DNA from: Gonocerus acuteangulatus
Lineage: Eukaryota; Arthropoda; Insecta; Hemiptera; Coreidae
Direction: 5' to 3'
Length of the DNA: 64,000 nucleotides
Assembly (NCBI GenBank): GCA_946811695.1
Contig: OX328127.1
Span: 44,086,269-44,150,268 of the forward strand
Of the stretch, positions 1 through 12,600 are shown piece after piece. The stretch's first letter is position 1; every line of letters begins with the position of its first letter. The translations under genes were made by a program, and so were the position numbers. The notes beneath the pieces are model-generated. The model saw only the letters and a program-made list of their open reading frames with translations. It had not been told where the DNA came from and searched no databases.

Positions 1-1408
1 ATATCTATCTTTCTATACTGTGTACGCCAATTTGTAAGTTGATGTCTTCTGTTTCTCTGCGTTCAGTAAGTTTGTGTAACGTCTTTTAATTTTAAGTGTT
101 CATCTCGTAGCCAATTTTTCTTCATTGTCTGTGTCTGTGCTGCTTGATATGTTTTCATGTCCAGGTATCAATATATTTAAATATAAGATCAAGAATATGC
201 AATATTTATTCATCTTTTGCAACTACCAGCTCCAGCAGTTATTTCAAAATACCATATTATTCTATAAATTTTATGGAGTTTTTCATCTCCATTTCAAATC
301 ACTAGTTTCTGTGAACTAGAACAAGAGTGTGTGATTAGAGTCTTAAACAGTTTACAAAGCTCCTGGGGATGGACATATTTCCTTCTCCTCTACATTTTAA
401 ATATATTATGAATGGAAAAATGTGATATGCGAGATTGCCGACACATGAGGTTGTCGTGTCCCCGGCCTGACCCAGTTGGTGGACCATTATCCCATCAGCA
501 ACTAAATCGAGTTACAGGCCCATCTCTTCCCAGCTAGTGTCGTAGTACCTTGTCTACACGTGGATCAATTTCGTCGCAACGACCTTATTACGCACTTTGG
601 ACCTGTGTAATATTTGAGTCGTAATAAATTATTTTCCTCGTATTGAATATAGTTAATAACTCCTTCATTGCTTCCAACGATCAAAAATGTTTGGCCGTAT
701 GAAAGTTACCCATGCTCACTCGTCATACAGTGACAATCTAAAGCTGATCAGATTTTCGTTCTTTTGTATTTCTTTCATTTCAAGTTGGAAAGACTACTCA
801 CACATTTTGTGAATGTGAGACATAAGTTTTTGGCAGGCTAGTGCACAGATATCTAAAACCCAAATAAAATAGCTGAGGCTACTCCCAAAGAGCCCTTGCC
901 TAAAGCGAAGAGAGTTACCAAGAATCACAAGTCAACAGGCCCAAGGTTATTGCAATAATCAAGAGCTAAAACATTTCGAAGTCACTTTATGTAATCTTGT
1001 ATTGTAAACTGCATGATCGTATTTAACCATTTCGTTTTCCGGGTCTGGTACTTAGTTCCAATTAACATCTTTTATAGACCAGACTAATTTTCATGTGTAG
1101 TAGCTCTTGGCTTTTCTTGACCTAAGCCCATTTCTATTTTCCGTACATTGTTCTTTTTAGGACATTTTCAGTGAAAAGATGGCGAAAATTAACCAGATTG
1201 CAGAGCTAATTATTTGTTTTTTTACTATTCTCATCATTGCTTAATGATCTTCCTTTCTTTATTATTTTTGGATCATCTTCCAATAACCTACGTAAAGAAA
1301 CAAAAATATATTTCATTCTCATCAATAGATGTCTTCAATTTTTTTATATAGAATCAAGATATCATCTCCATCACATTTTTGAAATTTAATTACGAATTTT
1401 ATCTATGT
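1..1408. other. AT-rich stretch, nothing recognised
   Basis: I read both strands and saw no long open frame, no reverse-transcriptase motif, no tRNA-like boxes and no match to the repeat families found elsewhere in the window. The short frame near 125-319 has no family features. Confidence 0.5.
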
Positions 1409-1412
1409 CTAA

Positions 1413-1832
1413 ATTTTGCATCCTAGGTCCTGTCCTATACCTCCTGTACACATCAGACATCCCCCACCCACCCGTCTAGACACATAACAACCAACGCCGA
1501 TGATACTGTCATCGTTTCCTCCTCCCCCTAAACCCTCTACAGCTTCCCAGCAGTTACAGGAGCACCTTGAGTCTGTCGCGAAATGGTGCAACTTGTGGAA
1601 ATTAAAGTGAACCTCGAAAAGTTTTGTCATGTTACATTCACTCTGTAGGAGCGTCTGCCCTCCTGTATTCATTTGCAGCAGTCAACTACTAGCATCTATG
1701 AGGTGCGTTACCTGGTACAGCAGACTCACATGGAACCCACACACACACACGACTAAAAAGACAAGAGCTAAGACGATCTCGCCAAATCCCGATTCCTAAC
1801 GTTTCATTCCAAACTTGGACCCATCCTAGGGG
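1413..1832 (+). pseudogene. Jockey-type LINE reverse transcriptase relic
   Basis: Shifting between plus-strand frames reveals the order of a Jockey-clade RT. A motif-B end reading LGPVLYLLYTSDIP is followed by a stop, then an ADDTVIVSS motif-C core. Next come LQEHLESVAKWCNLWKLK and a decayed thumb region with a LTW-type signature and RQELRRSRQ. The two aspartates of motif C are still legible, but several frameshifts and stops separate the blocks, so the copy is dead. Motif A and everything upstream are missing, and recognisable sequence ends near 1832 after a GPIL-like segment. The clade call rests on the KWCNLWKLK-type block and the spacing after ADD. CR1 or I-type elements are less likely alternatives. 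Confidence 0.75.
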
Positions 1833-1835
1833 GCT

Positions 1836-3020
1836 TTAGAGACTTTGGCCTCAGTAAAAATAAAAATGTTAACATATATCAGGAAGTGTCGATGATGATT
1901 GGCTCCTTCCATATACTGTACATTGATATGTATACTTTGGCCAGCACAATTAATTAAAATGACATTAATTCATGAAAATAAAATAAAAATGTCTAAAATT
2001 TGCTTACGCCTAAGAGGAAATCTCTTTTAATGCAGATAATTTGAGAAATATTTTATTTCTTCCAAGGTAGTTTTTTTTAAAGGAAGATTGAATTGATTTT
2101 TCTTTTATAGCAAGACATAATTTGTTTCTCTGGATTTTCAAGGCGATATAAATCAAGTGTGATAGAGTCATACATAAAAAGAGAAATCAAGACAATAAAA
2201 AAAGAAAATGGGATAAATTATATTACAGATGATTTATGGGAAGACCAGTGATAAGCTATCAGAGAGAAAGCGAATATGTTTGATAAAATGTGAGATAAAT
2301 GTTCTCATCCAGTCAGCTTCGGATTAGCGAAGGCGTTTTCTTTTCCTTACTCTCCCTTATTCTACATGAAGAAACTTTTTCTTCTTTTTTCTCTCTTACC
2401 TTGCACACATGATTGTCTTATTACGCATGAGGACATAATTGTGGACACATGGGTCCATGAAGCCTTCATAGGTGTACTCAACACGAGTCGTTCCTAATAT
2501 CTCTTCTAGTCATTCCACCACGTATATGCCTAAATTTATTCTCATTCATTTGAACAATGGAAATTTTTGCAAGATATTCTGAGATTCCCGATTCACCCTT
2601 CTACTAAAAGTCTTCCCCTGATGTGGAACCAGACCTCCGTATGCCACCCGGGACCAAAAGCCTAAATCCGTAAAGCTGTTTACATACATTCTATAGATGT
2701 TTGATTGAAAACAGACTTACCCCACAGATCCTCTTTACTTCGCATGGTTAAATATTGATATTTACGAATATCCCCAAGAACTGCTATAACAACTAATGTT
2801 CTCTAGGTACAGCCTGTATTTGACTCATTAAATATATATTTAATAAGTCAAATACTATCAGACTCCATCGGGATTGTATATAAAAATTTTATTGACAACT
2901 AGCTATAATATACAAAAATATAATATGTTGAAAGAACCACACCCACTTTAAAACTGCTATACGTTTTTTGGAATAATAGAAAAATGGCTTCTAGGAGCAG
3001 TTTTGCTAAATTCCACTCCT
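1836..3020. other. Unrecognised AT-rich stretch with a 40-bp palindrome
   Basis: No gene or known repeat seen. Positions 2816-2855 form an almost perfect palindrome (GTATTTGACT-c-ATTAAATA and its complement) that would fold into a hairpin. It has no flanking repeat that identifies an element. Confidence 0.45.
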
Positions 3021-3023
3021 AAT

Positions 3024-3234
3024 TTCTTTTTCAACAGAAATGAAGAAAATTGATCTTAACCAGCATGGAATTTATATATATATATATATATATTCCCAGA
3101 ATACAAAACCTGTTCCACTCAGTGTTACCCCTTCTTATTCAACACAAATTAAGTAAATTGATCTGAACCAGTATGCAGTTTTTATAGATATAGATATAGA
3201 TTATATATATTCACAGAATACAAAACCTGTTTTA
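3024..3234 (+). repeat. Tandem duplication, two units of about 115-120 bp
   Basis: Two adjacent copies share TTCAACA, AAATTGATCT-AACCAG-ATG and CAGAATACAAAACCTGTT. Each carries a short TA or TAGATA tract at the same internal position. The copies have diverged by substitutions, so the duplication is old. No coding content is visible. Confidence 0.65.
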
Positions 3235-3427
3235 TTAAACAGTTAGATAATGGTGATGTCCCATCCTTCCCACATTACGAACATACACTTTTTGCTCTGA
3301 TTAAGGGTTGAGGGACACTTGGGAATCAAGGGTGGATGACTGAAGAACATATTTAAAATAATTACAATTATTGTAAACATAATAAATTCATATGTTATAT
3401 TGTTATGCTTTAAAGTCTTATTTTTTT

Positions 3428-3593
3428 AAGGCGCATCGACAAATCTTGGCCATTAGCACTGACATCCAGGGAGCAATCAGGAATTTTCTCAGTGAGCAAT
3501 GAGATGAGAAAATTCCTGCCGCCGGTAGGGATCGAACCCACCATCTCTCGCTTATGAAGCTAGCGCGCTAGCCTCTAGACCACGGGAAACCCA
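3428..3593 (-). mobile_element. tRNA-derived SINE, family A
   Basis: On the minus strand a tRNA-like head of about 75 nt begins GGGTTTCCCGTGGTCTAGAGG. It contains a good polymerase III B box, GGGTTCGATCCC (plus coordinates 3528-3539). A body with two GAGAAAATTCCT-type segments follows, ending in a tail that reads CTAATGGCCAAGA-TGTCGATGCGCC and then A-rich DNA. Both flanks carry a CTTATTTT-like string, a plausible target duplication. The same head and body recur at 36381-36560, and tail fragments recur at 33210-33250, 34444-34508, 41110-41185 and 44430-44487. The head is too degenerate in the anticodon arm to be called a functional tRNA. Confidence 0.8.
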
Positions 3594-4592
3594 CTTATTT
3601 TATTAAAGTTTAACTCTATTCTATTTAATAAAATAAGACACAACAATTTCTGCTTATAAGTTAACTGGGTTATTCATTACAATCATTGGAAATTATATAG
3701 AAAAAACTCTCTTCAGCAGATAAAAAGCGAAAAATATAGATTTAAATGAAAGGGCCTTTAACTACTCTTATCTGCCAATTGCTGCTAATTCCTCCATTCT
3801 TCGAGAATTGTCTGCGCAAGTATAACCCCCACCTTATTAAATAAATAGATTTTTCTTTATCAGCCTGCTTGTTTGGTGCATAATGCTTACATTTTTTCAT
3901 AATTATGATAAAAGAGATTGAGGAGAGATGTCGGTCTTGAACAAACGGTCGCAGAAGCGTAATTGTGGTGTGTGACAGAAGTGGAGCGCGTGGAGGCAGT
4001 GTCCCCTTCATACAGGGAGTTGAGGTCACTGCCCCCGCTCTGTAGGCTAGGTTAACCATTGTAGGTGCCTTGTTGATTTTTATTTAGGCAATATCCTTAA
4101 GTCTTTATACCGGTAGAACTCAACATGGCAGCGGGGAGATGGAAGTATCCTGCTTGTTGAGGGAGCATGATGTTTACAACACCAAATACCTGTCTTATGA
4201 ATCAAAAGATAGGAATCCTTATAATTTACTTTCATATGCGTATCTTTTACATATCATCCTTCGAAATGTTTGCCAGTAACTTGTGGTATAGCACAACTCA
4301 TATACTTGAGGACCTGAGACTCAGGCGCGCACTAAATATTTTATCCGTCATTCGAGAAAAGCTATGGATATGGAGGATTTTTATGGTGAATAGAATATGG
4401 TGGGACTGGGGATGAAAGCGGGTGGTACAGTGCTCGATTTATGTTCTGGAAGACCTGATTATTATATTACCGTAGATGCCCGGAGTATAGTACTCTCCAC
4501 ACTAACTTCTCAGTGTACTGGAAGGCTGTAACGGGATTGATTCTTTCGGATGACTAGGTATACTGTCAGAAATGGTGACGCGGAAACTTGAA
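3594..4592. other. Unrecognised stretch
   Basis: No supported gene. A piece near 4325-4355 (GCACTAAATATTTTATC then CATTCGAG) resembles one at 8687-8720, which suggests a diverged dispersed repeat. Confidence 0.4.
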
Positions 4593-4844
4593 TAAAGGCG
4601 AAGCTGTATGAAGATTTGTAAAATAAATTCGTTTATACCTAGACTTTTAATAATATGCTTCTATGCTAACGGGCCTTGCCCAAGCTTTTCTTTTGTAAAT
4701 AGGCATTAATTATTGTTAAAACACTGTACATATTTTAAGAGAAATATATTTACTTATTCATTCATTCATTCATTAAAGGCGAAGCTGTATGAAGATTTGT
4801 AAAATAAATTCGTTTATACCTAGACTTTTAATAATATGCTTCTA
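4593..4844 (+). repeat. 71-bp direct duplication flanking a LINE 3' fragment
   Basis: Positions 4593-4663 and 4774-4844 appear identical over 71 bp, beginning TAAAGGCGAAGCTG and ending ATATGCTTCTA. They enclose a 110-bp insert. This is the arrangement of a target-site duplication, but it is several times longer than the usual 5-20 bp for LINE insertions. Confidence 0.85.
4664..4773 (+). mobile_element. 5'-truncated LINE 3'-end fragment with (ATTC)n tail
   Basis: The 110-bp insert begins TGCTAACGGGCCTTGCCC and ends with an A/T-rich 3'-UTR-like segment and a short ATTC tandem tail, as in several non-LTR retrotransposons. It has no coding content. It lies exactly between two 71-bp direct repeats. 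The lineage is not identifiable from so short a piece. It is distinct from the R2-type 3' end seen at 20095 and 24491. Confidence 0.6.
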
Positions 4845-5009
4845 ACATATAAGCCGTAGATTATGTTAGCCTGTAATTAATCTGTTTAAACAACATCCAT
4901 GCCATAATAGAAGTATGTTTAATCTTGATTCAAATTATTAATGTCTTAACTGTTGTTATATAGAGCAATGAAATTCTCTAAAAGCCTGAAACTCACGTAA
5001 GTTGTGTCT

Positions 5010-5095
5010 GTAGAAAATAACTTAAATCGGTCCATTAAGAGTGGAGGTTTACTCCGGACTCAATATATTAATACTCCTCTAACTGTGGATTTTTT
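5010..5095 (-). mobile_element. Helentron minisatellite fragment
   Basis: The run AAATCGGTCCATTAAGAG followed by GTTTACTCCGGACTC matches one G-run minisatellite unit of the Helentron family described at 6959-8252, but without the rest of the element. A poly(T) tract follows at 5091-5108. Confidence 0.55.
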
Positions 5096-5109
5096 TTTTT
5101 TTTTTTTAA

Positions 5110-6958
5110 TTTTTTGGAACTTGAATTTCTTTCGCGACTCATGAGATAAAAAAAAAATAAGCGAAATCAGACCATTTGAAGAGCAGTGAGGATAGCTTTA
5201 ACTGCGCGGAACTAAAATAAAATTACTCTTCTTTTAATGGTGTAAGATGCAAGTCCTCGTTTGATTACTTTTGTTTGCTATCGCTTCTAATATTTTTGAT
5301 TAGTTGTTTACTAGTTATTTGTTGGTGATCCGGGAAAGACGTAGTGTTTGTATTGATTTAGGGGCTAGCTGGTAGCGGGATCAATGCATGGCCCTTGTGG
5401 GCCAAGACCCGAGGACAAGAACCTCTCTCGGCCAAAGCCTCTATAACATCACTCTCTTCCTTAGTAACTTCAATCTAATACTAAATAGAAACAATGTACC
5501 TGTTTATAATAGCAAAAAATATTGTGACTTGGTCATACTCGCAGACACAACGAATGATTTAGCATGGGACCTTCAGTCGTAAGGAGCTCAAGTCAAAGGT
5601 ATCCCTACTGGTTTATCTGTGCCAAAAATCAGCTTCATATAGTCTTCCTAGCAGCTTTGGCTCCATTATTGGCTGTGATACCAGAACAGGCTCTGGATGG
5701 TTTATAAAAACGAATAATAGTCTAAAAACTAGATTACCATCGTACATTTTTTTTAAATAATAAAAAATAGAGGTGACTCTGGCAGTTTTTTTTCGTATTA
5801 GTTTTCATTTGGCAAGACTTCTGGTAGAACTCAGGCAAATGCTCTTATGATTTATTATCTTGTCTACTTAATATTGAAATTAATGTGGGATCACTACCAA
5901 TTTTCACTTAAATATGTTCGTAATTATACTTGTTTATTCGAAAAAAAACGACTCGTATAACGATAGCAGCAAACCGCTTTGCCCATTGCACTACACGTAA
6001 TTACTTGGCTATCCGGATATATGAAGGAAAATGAACTGGCCAACCTTCAAAAAAGTTTATAAGAAGGTTAATTAACAGATCGCTTTCAAAACCAAGTCTC
6101 ATCATCAGTGTCTGTTTGTCGACTTTCCATTTTTGTACATGATGATAAACCCTCACCAACCAGCTTCTAACACCAGTGATATCAGGATATTTGTTTATTA
6201 TGGATTGACACCATAAAAAATAATAAAGGATGGTGGAGTGGTCATTAGCACCTTTATCGTTCTAATAGAAGCCGAGAAAATGAAATAATTTAATATTTGA
6301 AATATAAAATTTGTTACTGTTGTTTAGTACCTTTTTAGGATAAATAATCTCACTCTGTTAAAATATTAGTCTTTACAAAATGAAACAGACTCTTTTTATA
6401 TTTTGTAATACGTGAAATTACACATTCAGATTTGGATGTACGTTTTGATAGTCATCGACATGATTCCGAATTGTTTACGTCTTGGGGCATACATGAACTT
6501 TGGGAGCATTCCGCCAAAATGTGTTCAACGGTAAGCACAAAACCACAGGGAATCCGGATATTATTGTAATTTTTTTATTGTGCATGTAAGGGGCGGGATC
6601 CTAAGACCTAGTATCATGTTATTAGTTCCCCTAAGCAAGTAGCTGTTAGTATAGCATGGAATAATGCATAAGTAAATTAACATTATTATTATTATTTACA
6701 TTTCATTTTCATGTTATGACGTGAATAAATCAAACTTTAGATGTATAGTTTTACTTTTTGATGATAAGAACCTATTTTCTCTCTCCCGATAGTGATTCTA
6801 CAGGTGGCACACTTAACCTTTACATTTATTCATAATATTCTAAACAATCGGCATTTTGTACAGTTCATTCATATTTCCATCAAGTGCTTTGTTATTAGAA
6901 AATAAGCAGTCTTTGAAATGAAAAACTATTTTGGAAAAATTGCATTCTCATTTTTTTT
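5110..6958. other. Unrecognised AT-rich stretch
   Basis: No supported gene or repeat family. A 64-codon frame at 5388-5582 has no recognisable features. TTATTATTATTA occurs near 6680. Confidence 0.4.
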
Positions 6959-7078
6959 TTAGCACTTTCCTCCGAAGGAAAGTAGCTATTGAGGTTGGAC
7001 TCATGACGGAATTTTTGAAAAATTTCTTCAAATCTTTATCGATCCTACCTAGTAGACACCGAAAATGACCCCCGTTAA

Positions 7079-7205
<127 letters not shown>

Positions 7206-7309
7206 CTGTTAACACGATAGCGGCCAGAGTTTTTGTTTTTTCGTCACGAAACTTGGTATATAGCATTCAATTAGCAAACGATTGAACGAGTTCGTTAACC
7301 ACTAAAGTC

Positions 7310-7870
7310 GGTCCACCGGAAGGGGGGGTTTACCCCGAACCCAAAACACTTATTTGACTATGTCAGCCGTAATATTTGTTATATTTCAACGAAACTTAGT
7401 ATTCGTAGTGTTAATATAGAGAGAAAAGTGAGATATAAAAATGAACTAAATCGGTTCATTAGAAGGGGGGGTTTACTCCGGACCCACAATACCAATTCGC
7501 CACTACCAGCCGTGATTTTTGGTATATTTCGACGAAACTCGGTATTCGTAGTGCTAATCCACAGGTAAATATGTGTTGTAAAAATAAACGAAATCGGTTC
7601 ATTAGAAGGGGGGGTTTACTCCGGACCCACAATACCAATTCGCCACTACCAGCCGTGATTTTTGGTATATTTCGACGAAACTCGGTATTCGTAGTGGTAA
7701 TCTACAGGTAAATATGTGTTGTAAAAAGAAACTAGATCGGTTCATTAGAAGGGGGGGTTTACTCTGGACCCAAATTCCTAATATACTCATACCGGTCGTA
7801 ATTTCTGCTGTATTGTAACGAAACGCGGTATACGTCGTGGGTAACTCATGAGAAAGAAGTGTTGTAGAAA
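7310..7870. repeat. 143-bp minisatellite of Helentron copy 1
   Basis: Units begin at GGTTCATTAG: starts at 7453, 7596 and 7739 are exactly 143 bp apart, with more diverged units before and after. Each unit has a run of seven Gs, then GTTTACTCCGGACCC and a CGACGAAACTCGGTAT-type block. The period is constant between copies of the element (143-147 bp in copy 5). Confidence 0.9.
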
Positions 7871-8252
7871 TGAGCTGAATCGGTCAATCGGAAAGCGGGG
7901 GTTTAATTTGTAATATATTTCAATAGAAAAGCCCGTCAGACGTAGGTTCACAAAGCCGCCGCAAGGAGCGCTTTCTACCACTAGAGTGACTGTATCCTGT
8001 TCCTGCGTTAGATCAAAATACGATAATATGAGGTTTTTTGTATTTATTACGAAGTGTAATAGGTACCATGTGTAAACATAACTCTGGAAGCAAATTATTA
8101 ATTGATCAGTTACTCATTACAAATTTAAAAGAGAACTATTCATGTTTTTATTTTATTTATGTAGGATATTTTAAGCAAATTGTTCTGGAAAGCAATCTAC
8201 ACTACCCAAATTCTGAGGAAAGTGCTTAGTTATGCAGCTCCTGCGTGACGGA

Positions 8253-8476
8253 CTTTCTCACTTAATCTTCTTCTGAGAGCATCGTAAGAAATGTCTTACC
8301 AAATGTATTTAAGACCAGAAAAAATAATGCGATTTTTTTTTCTCAGAAATTAACGGAAGAATTCGATTAAGTACTTTGAACCTCATTATGCGGAATCCCT
8401 TGAGTGTAGCTGTGATAATAAGTCAAGAGGCAACAAAAATGAAGATCTATGTTTCATTTAGGTATAACTATTCTCA

Positions 8477-8531
<55 letters not shown>

Positions 8532-9240
8532 GGTAAAACTCAATAGATTTAGGATAGCCTTCGGTAAAGAGAATTCAACTTTAACAAACATCAATTGCTT
8601 CAGTACAGCACCGTCAGACAACAGGCAAAAGAATTCTCAGAGCACTGAGCTAGTGTGCAGGAGGACACGAGTTCAAAACTTGGGCACGCACTAAAGATTT
8701 TATCTACCAGTGACGTCGTTCGAGGGTTGGATTCGGGGTCTCAGGCCGTCTCCTACGCCCCCCAGTCTTTAATTAATTTATTAATGGGTATCTGCAAAGG
8801 GGGAACCTGCAATGGAGCGTAGTACTGACCACTCTATCACTCTAGTGTGCCGTATGGTCAATAATCAGATTCCACTACAGTATCTGCCCCTCTGGGCCCT
8901 TTTGGTCTGTTACGGGATTGAAGAAAATAAAACCTTCGATTAGGTCTTTTAGTATACAGGCAGTCAATAATGAACCAAAAATTCATGCACAGGCACGGTT
9001 AAGTGGATCCTGAGAATCAGTACAAGAGTCTGATCTGTTTCCTGTATTTTGAGAAGAAATGAATGACTTCCTGGACACTGCAAGTTTCTTTTTAACTTCT
9101 TGAATTCTTATAGGTCTTATTCTCCATTGGTTGGAGGTTTATGTAAGAGCTGAGATATTTGTAGGTGTGAAGGCTGTACGGTGAGACAAGGGAGTAAGTA
9201 GATCGATCCAGCAGCTGGGAGTTATCGATTCGGGGTTGCC
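8253..9240. other. Poly(A) tract and degenerate repeat-like sequence
   Basis: A 50-base A run occupies 8480-8529. The stretch 8610-8900 has an ACGAGTTCAAAACTTGG B-box-like string and phrases (GTACTGACC, TTACGGGATTGA) that recur weakly near 4540 and 11990, suggesting an old SINE-like repeat. No gene seen. Confidence 0.4.
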
Positions 9241-9540
9241 TGGTGACAATTTTTCGCCTCGGACCATCTTCTCTCCCTCTCCCCCCTTTCTCCCCATGCT
9301 CTGGCTCCGAAGGTGTTGTGAGGGATGGAGGGGAAAATCAATGCAAGAGAGAGGGGGATGGGGAGTCGATACGGCCCTCGGGCACTCCCCTCGGGATAAT
9401 AGGCCTGGGTGTAAGGGATGGAGGAGGGGGATATAGGGAGAGAGGGAATGGGGAGAGAGAGAGGATGAGGGGAGAAGTAGAACAGGGAGAGAGAGAGAGA
9501 GAGAGAGAGAGAGTGAGAGGGTGAGGGAGAGGGAGAGGAA
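9241..9540. repeat. Purine-rich low-complexity region with (GA)n
   Basis: The plus strand is strongly G/A-rich, with an uninterrupted GA tract at about 9488-9514. Overlapping open frames on both strands, with Ser-Leu and Arg-Glu runs, come from this composition and are not treated as genes. Confidence 0.8.
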
Positions 9541-9671
9541 GTGACTGGGTCAATGCCGGAATGTGGCTCACCGCTTCCATTTGTCATTTTTATATCCCTA
9601 CAGGTCTTCGCTTCTACCCTTAGCCAGTCATTCATATCTCACTTATCAATCGGATCTTCTTTATTTTTATC

Positions 9672-9790
9672 GTATTTATCATTTGAATTTTAACGTTCAA
9701 GATTATTAACTACGAATTTTAGGACGGGTTGTCTATAGGTTATCAACTTTTTCTACCAGGATTGGGCTGATGCCTTTTCTTTTTTCAAAA
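9672..9790 (-). mobile_element. SINE family B tail fragment
   Basis: The minus strand reads GGCATCAGCCCAATCCTGG, then GATAACCTATAGACAACCCG, TCCTAAAATTC and AACGTTAAAATT. This is the tail of the tRNA-SINE at 12928-13140. The tRNA-like head is absent. Confidence 0.7.
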
Positions 9791-9799
9791 CAAAAACCC

Positions 9800-10597
9800 A
9801 CCCCATAGTCATACGTAAAGGTCACCGGCCCATCTAAGTTTGGTCCAGAACTGCACGAAGTCCTTCTTTCCCTGAAAGAAGGAAGAAAGTTTGGCTTTGC
9901 TGATTCGTGATTATCATGGATAAATATTCCTTCACGCAGGAGATGCATAACGAAGCACATTCCTCAGCAATGTCTGCAGTGAATGCTGACTTCCTGTAAA
10001 TTTTGCTTCTAATAACCTGTATAAGTAAGTTTTTTTTTAAAAAAACAAAAAAACATGAAAATGTTTATAATGGTGGCCCAGCGACCTTGAGTTTACACTG
10101 TAGGGCCAAACAACATTTCGTGTTTCAAAAAAGGCTACATCCACTAAATCTTAACCAATTTTTATGCATTTTTTTAAAAATGAAAGCTAATAAAAATAGG
10201 AATAACTTTTTTAGCCAGAGTTTTGTTTTTTGTTTTCCAAGTTTATTAAATTTCCTGTAAATAATTCACGAACTTCTACAATTGAACATGAAATGATATT
10301 TCATTTTTCATCTAACCTAATATCAGCACTTATATCGTTAAAATTAAACATTCAATTCGTAATTAGCCATGGAAAATATGAAAATCCATTTTCAAATCAT
10401 CCGTTCACGCCTTAACACTCACGGCCACTGGGCCTCCTTTACCATATTTGATTGTTTTTGCCATATATGTGCTTAATGTCTAAACAGTAAATAGTAAAAA
10501 GTAACTATTTTCTCATACAAAATGTGTAAAAATTTCAGATGGACTATTTTATTTAGAAAGCCTAAATAAATAAGTCCCATATGCTTGTATTGAACTT
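9800..10597. other. Unrecognised AT-rich stretch
   Basis: No supported gene or repeat. Short frames at 10003-10415 are A/T-rich and featureless. Confidence 0.4.
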
Positions 10598-11531
10598 TTA
10601 GCACTTTCCAAAGGAATGTATGTAGCTATTAAGGTTGTAATCATGCAAGAGCTTTTACAAAATGTCTTCAAATCTTGATTATTCCTACCAACTAGACACC
10701 GAAAATTACCACCGTTAAAGGTGATATGTATGTATAAACACACATCTATATAAGTAATATATCATCACTACCATGTGGAACTATCGAATATGCAAATCGG
10801 ACCAAACTAGAGAACGAACATATTCAATCCATTGACGAAGTAGTATATTGAAAAATCATCTTATTCCATACTTTATTTAGGCATTAAAGGCTATTCTAAA
10901 GAGGTTTAGTGTTGGGACAATTTACGACAAGACGTATCGTCCACAGACTAAGAGCAAAGTCTCGAATCTGAGAAACGAGTTTTTGTATATTCGATAGTTT
11001 GACACGGTAGGGACGATGTATGTTTGTGCGTGTTAACACGATATCCTCCTGAGTCGTTTTTCTCATGAAACTTTGTATACAGCATTCCCCTAGCAAACGA
11101 TTGAAGGAGTTCAATAACAACTAAAATCCGGCCATCTGGCGAGGTGTTTGTTTCAGACCCAAATTACTATTTGCTTATACCGGTCCTAATTTTTGTTGTA
11201 TTGTAACGAAACTTGAGAGTATCTAAACACTATGATTTGTTTTACAAATCATCTAAATCGCCTCATTAGAAGTTAGGGTTTACTCTGTATCCTGTTCGAA
11301 TAAGCCGCCAAACCGGCCCGGGCATTGGTTGTTTCTTCTACCACTAGGAGTGCTGAACACGGGTGCTATATCCAGTTTTTGCTGTTAATAGAAATTTAAA
11401 ACAGCAAAACCATTCCTTTTTTTATATATATTTATTTATATTGGTATATATTTATCAAATTATTCAGGAATTCAGTTAACACTACCCCCTTCTGCGGAAT
11501 ATGCTTAGGTATGCAGCTCCTGTGAGACGGA
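10598..11531 (-). mobile_element. Diverged Helentron-like element
   Basis: The 3' end (TTAGCACTTTCC, GGAATG, GTAGCTATTAAGGTTG) and the 5' end (GCTTAGGTATGCAGCTCCTG, GAGACGGA) match copy 1, but the hairpin is damaged and substitutions are many. The long (TA)n tract is absent and only one or two degraded minisatellite units remain. An unrelated 0.25-kb piece around 10770-11020 may be a secondary insertion. This is an older subfamily than copies 1, 3, 4, 5 and 6. Confidence 0.75.
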
Positions 11532-12480
11532 CATTTTGGGCATCAAAATGTGAGACGTAGTTTTTAATTGCTACAATGTATAAAGATTGAAGAAGGGATA
11601 AAGCAAATTTAAATGTGTACTGAAGGAAGGTCGTTGCAAAATAAAATGAGTAAGACCTATTCTACAACATTACTTGCACCAGGGCTTGGGATTTGTTTCC
11701 TAATGGATCTTGGTAATTCGCAAAGACCATAGGTAGCAATCCACGCAATCGTCGCTAACAAGATTTTTAACAACTAGATATCCACAATTTTCCAAGCACT
11801 TTCACGGAAGTAGAAATGACTTGAACCTTCCCCGATCAGTCGCTTCCGGTAGGAATATCCCTAGCGTTTTCGTTTCATCCATTCTCTGTCGTACGTATAT
11901 TACGGTTCATTAATCAAACCTACGTTTGTTGAGTTGTATAAAAGATTCGGGATGTGGTAGGTTAGTTGAGGGAAAGGTTTGCCGTATGGCGTGGTACTGA
12001 CCTTGTATTTGGAAACTCAAAACGTCACGCTGTCTCGAACGTGAAGAGTATCAGTTTCAATGGCTAGGAGGGGTCCCCGCTACACACCAGTATCCTACCT
12101 GTGCCCCTGAGTTTAGCCCGGCAATGGAGGTGTCTTAACTTATATTAATTAAAAAAGATCAAAGCATCACAAACTCACATGCTCTCCGAGTAGAAAAGTG
12201 ATTGGCAAAGATCAGGGAAATTAGAAATACAACGAAAGCCTGGAAAAAGAACACTTCTCCCGTCGGGACGAACTGGCTATTTGGACCCATTCCTAACTAC
12301 TGCACAGAATGGACAGTTACGAGAGTCCGACTGTTAAACAAATACTCACGAACTGAAGACGACGCAATCATGTAAATATACCCTGCGCCTACGACTTACG
12401 CGAATTACTGATAATAGGCAGGTTTAATACTAAACATTTAAAAAAAAACACACACTTATACTCCAAAATTTAACTTTTTA
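11532..12480. other. Unrecognised stretch
   Basis: No supported gene. 11950-12130 shares short phrases with 8790-8900 (GTATGGCGTGGTACTGACC) and may be an old dispersed repeat. Confidence 0.35.
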
Positions 12481-12489
12481 ACTAATACT

Positions 12490-12600
12490 AGGCATCAGCC
12501 CTATCCTGGCTAGAAAAGGGTGGTAACCTATAGATAACCCGTCCTAAAATTCCTAGTTAATAATAAATGGACGTTAAAATTTAAATAAATTTTTAACTAA
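12490..12600 (+). mobile_element. SINE family B tail fragment
   Basis: Reads CATCAGCCCTATCCTGGCTA, then AACCTATAGATAACCCG, TCCTAAAATTC and TGGACGTTAAAATT. It matches the tail of the SINE 440 bp downstream in the same orientation but lacks a tRNA-like head. Confidence 0.75.

Noticed and set aside
1409..1672. 87-codon minus-strand frame
   Set aside because: It is antisense to the plus-strand Jockey RT relic, which has recognisable motifs.
3520..3593. Possible functional tRNA gene
   Set aside because: The B box is good, but the anticodon and acceptor arms do not pair properly and the sequence continues into a SINE body repeated elsewhere.
9222..9635. 137-codon minus-strand frame and overlapping plus-strand frames
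   Set aside because: Composition of a (GA)n-rich region. The repeated Ser-Leu and Arg-Glu runs carry no domain evidence.
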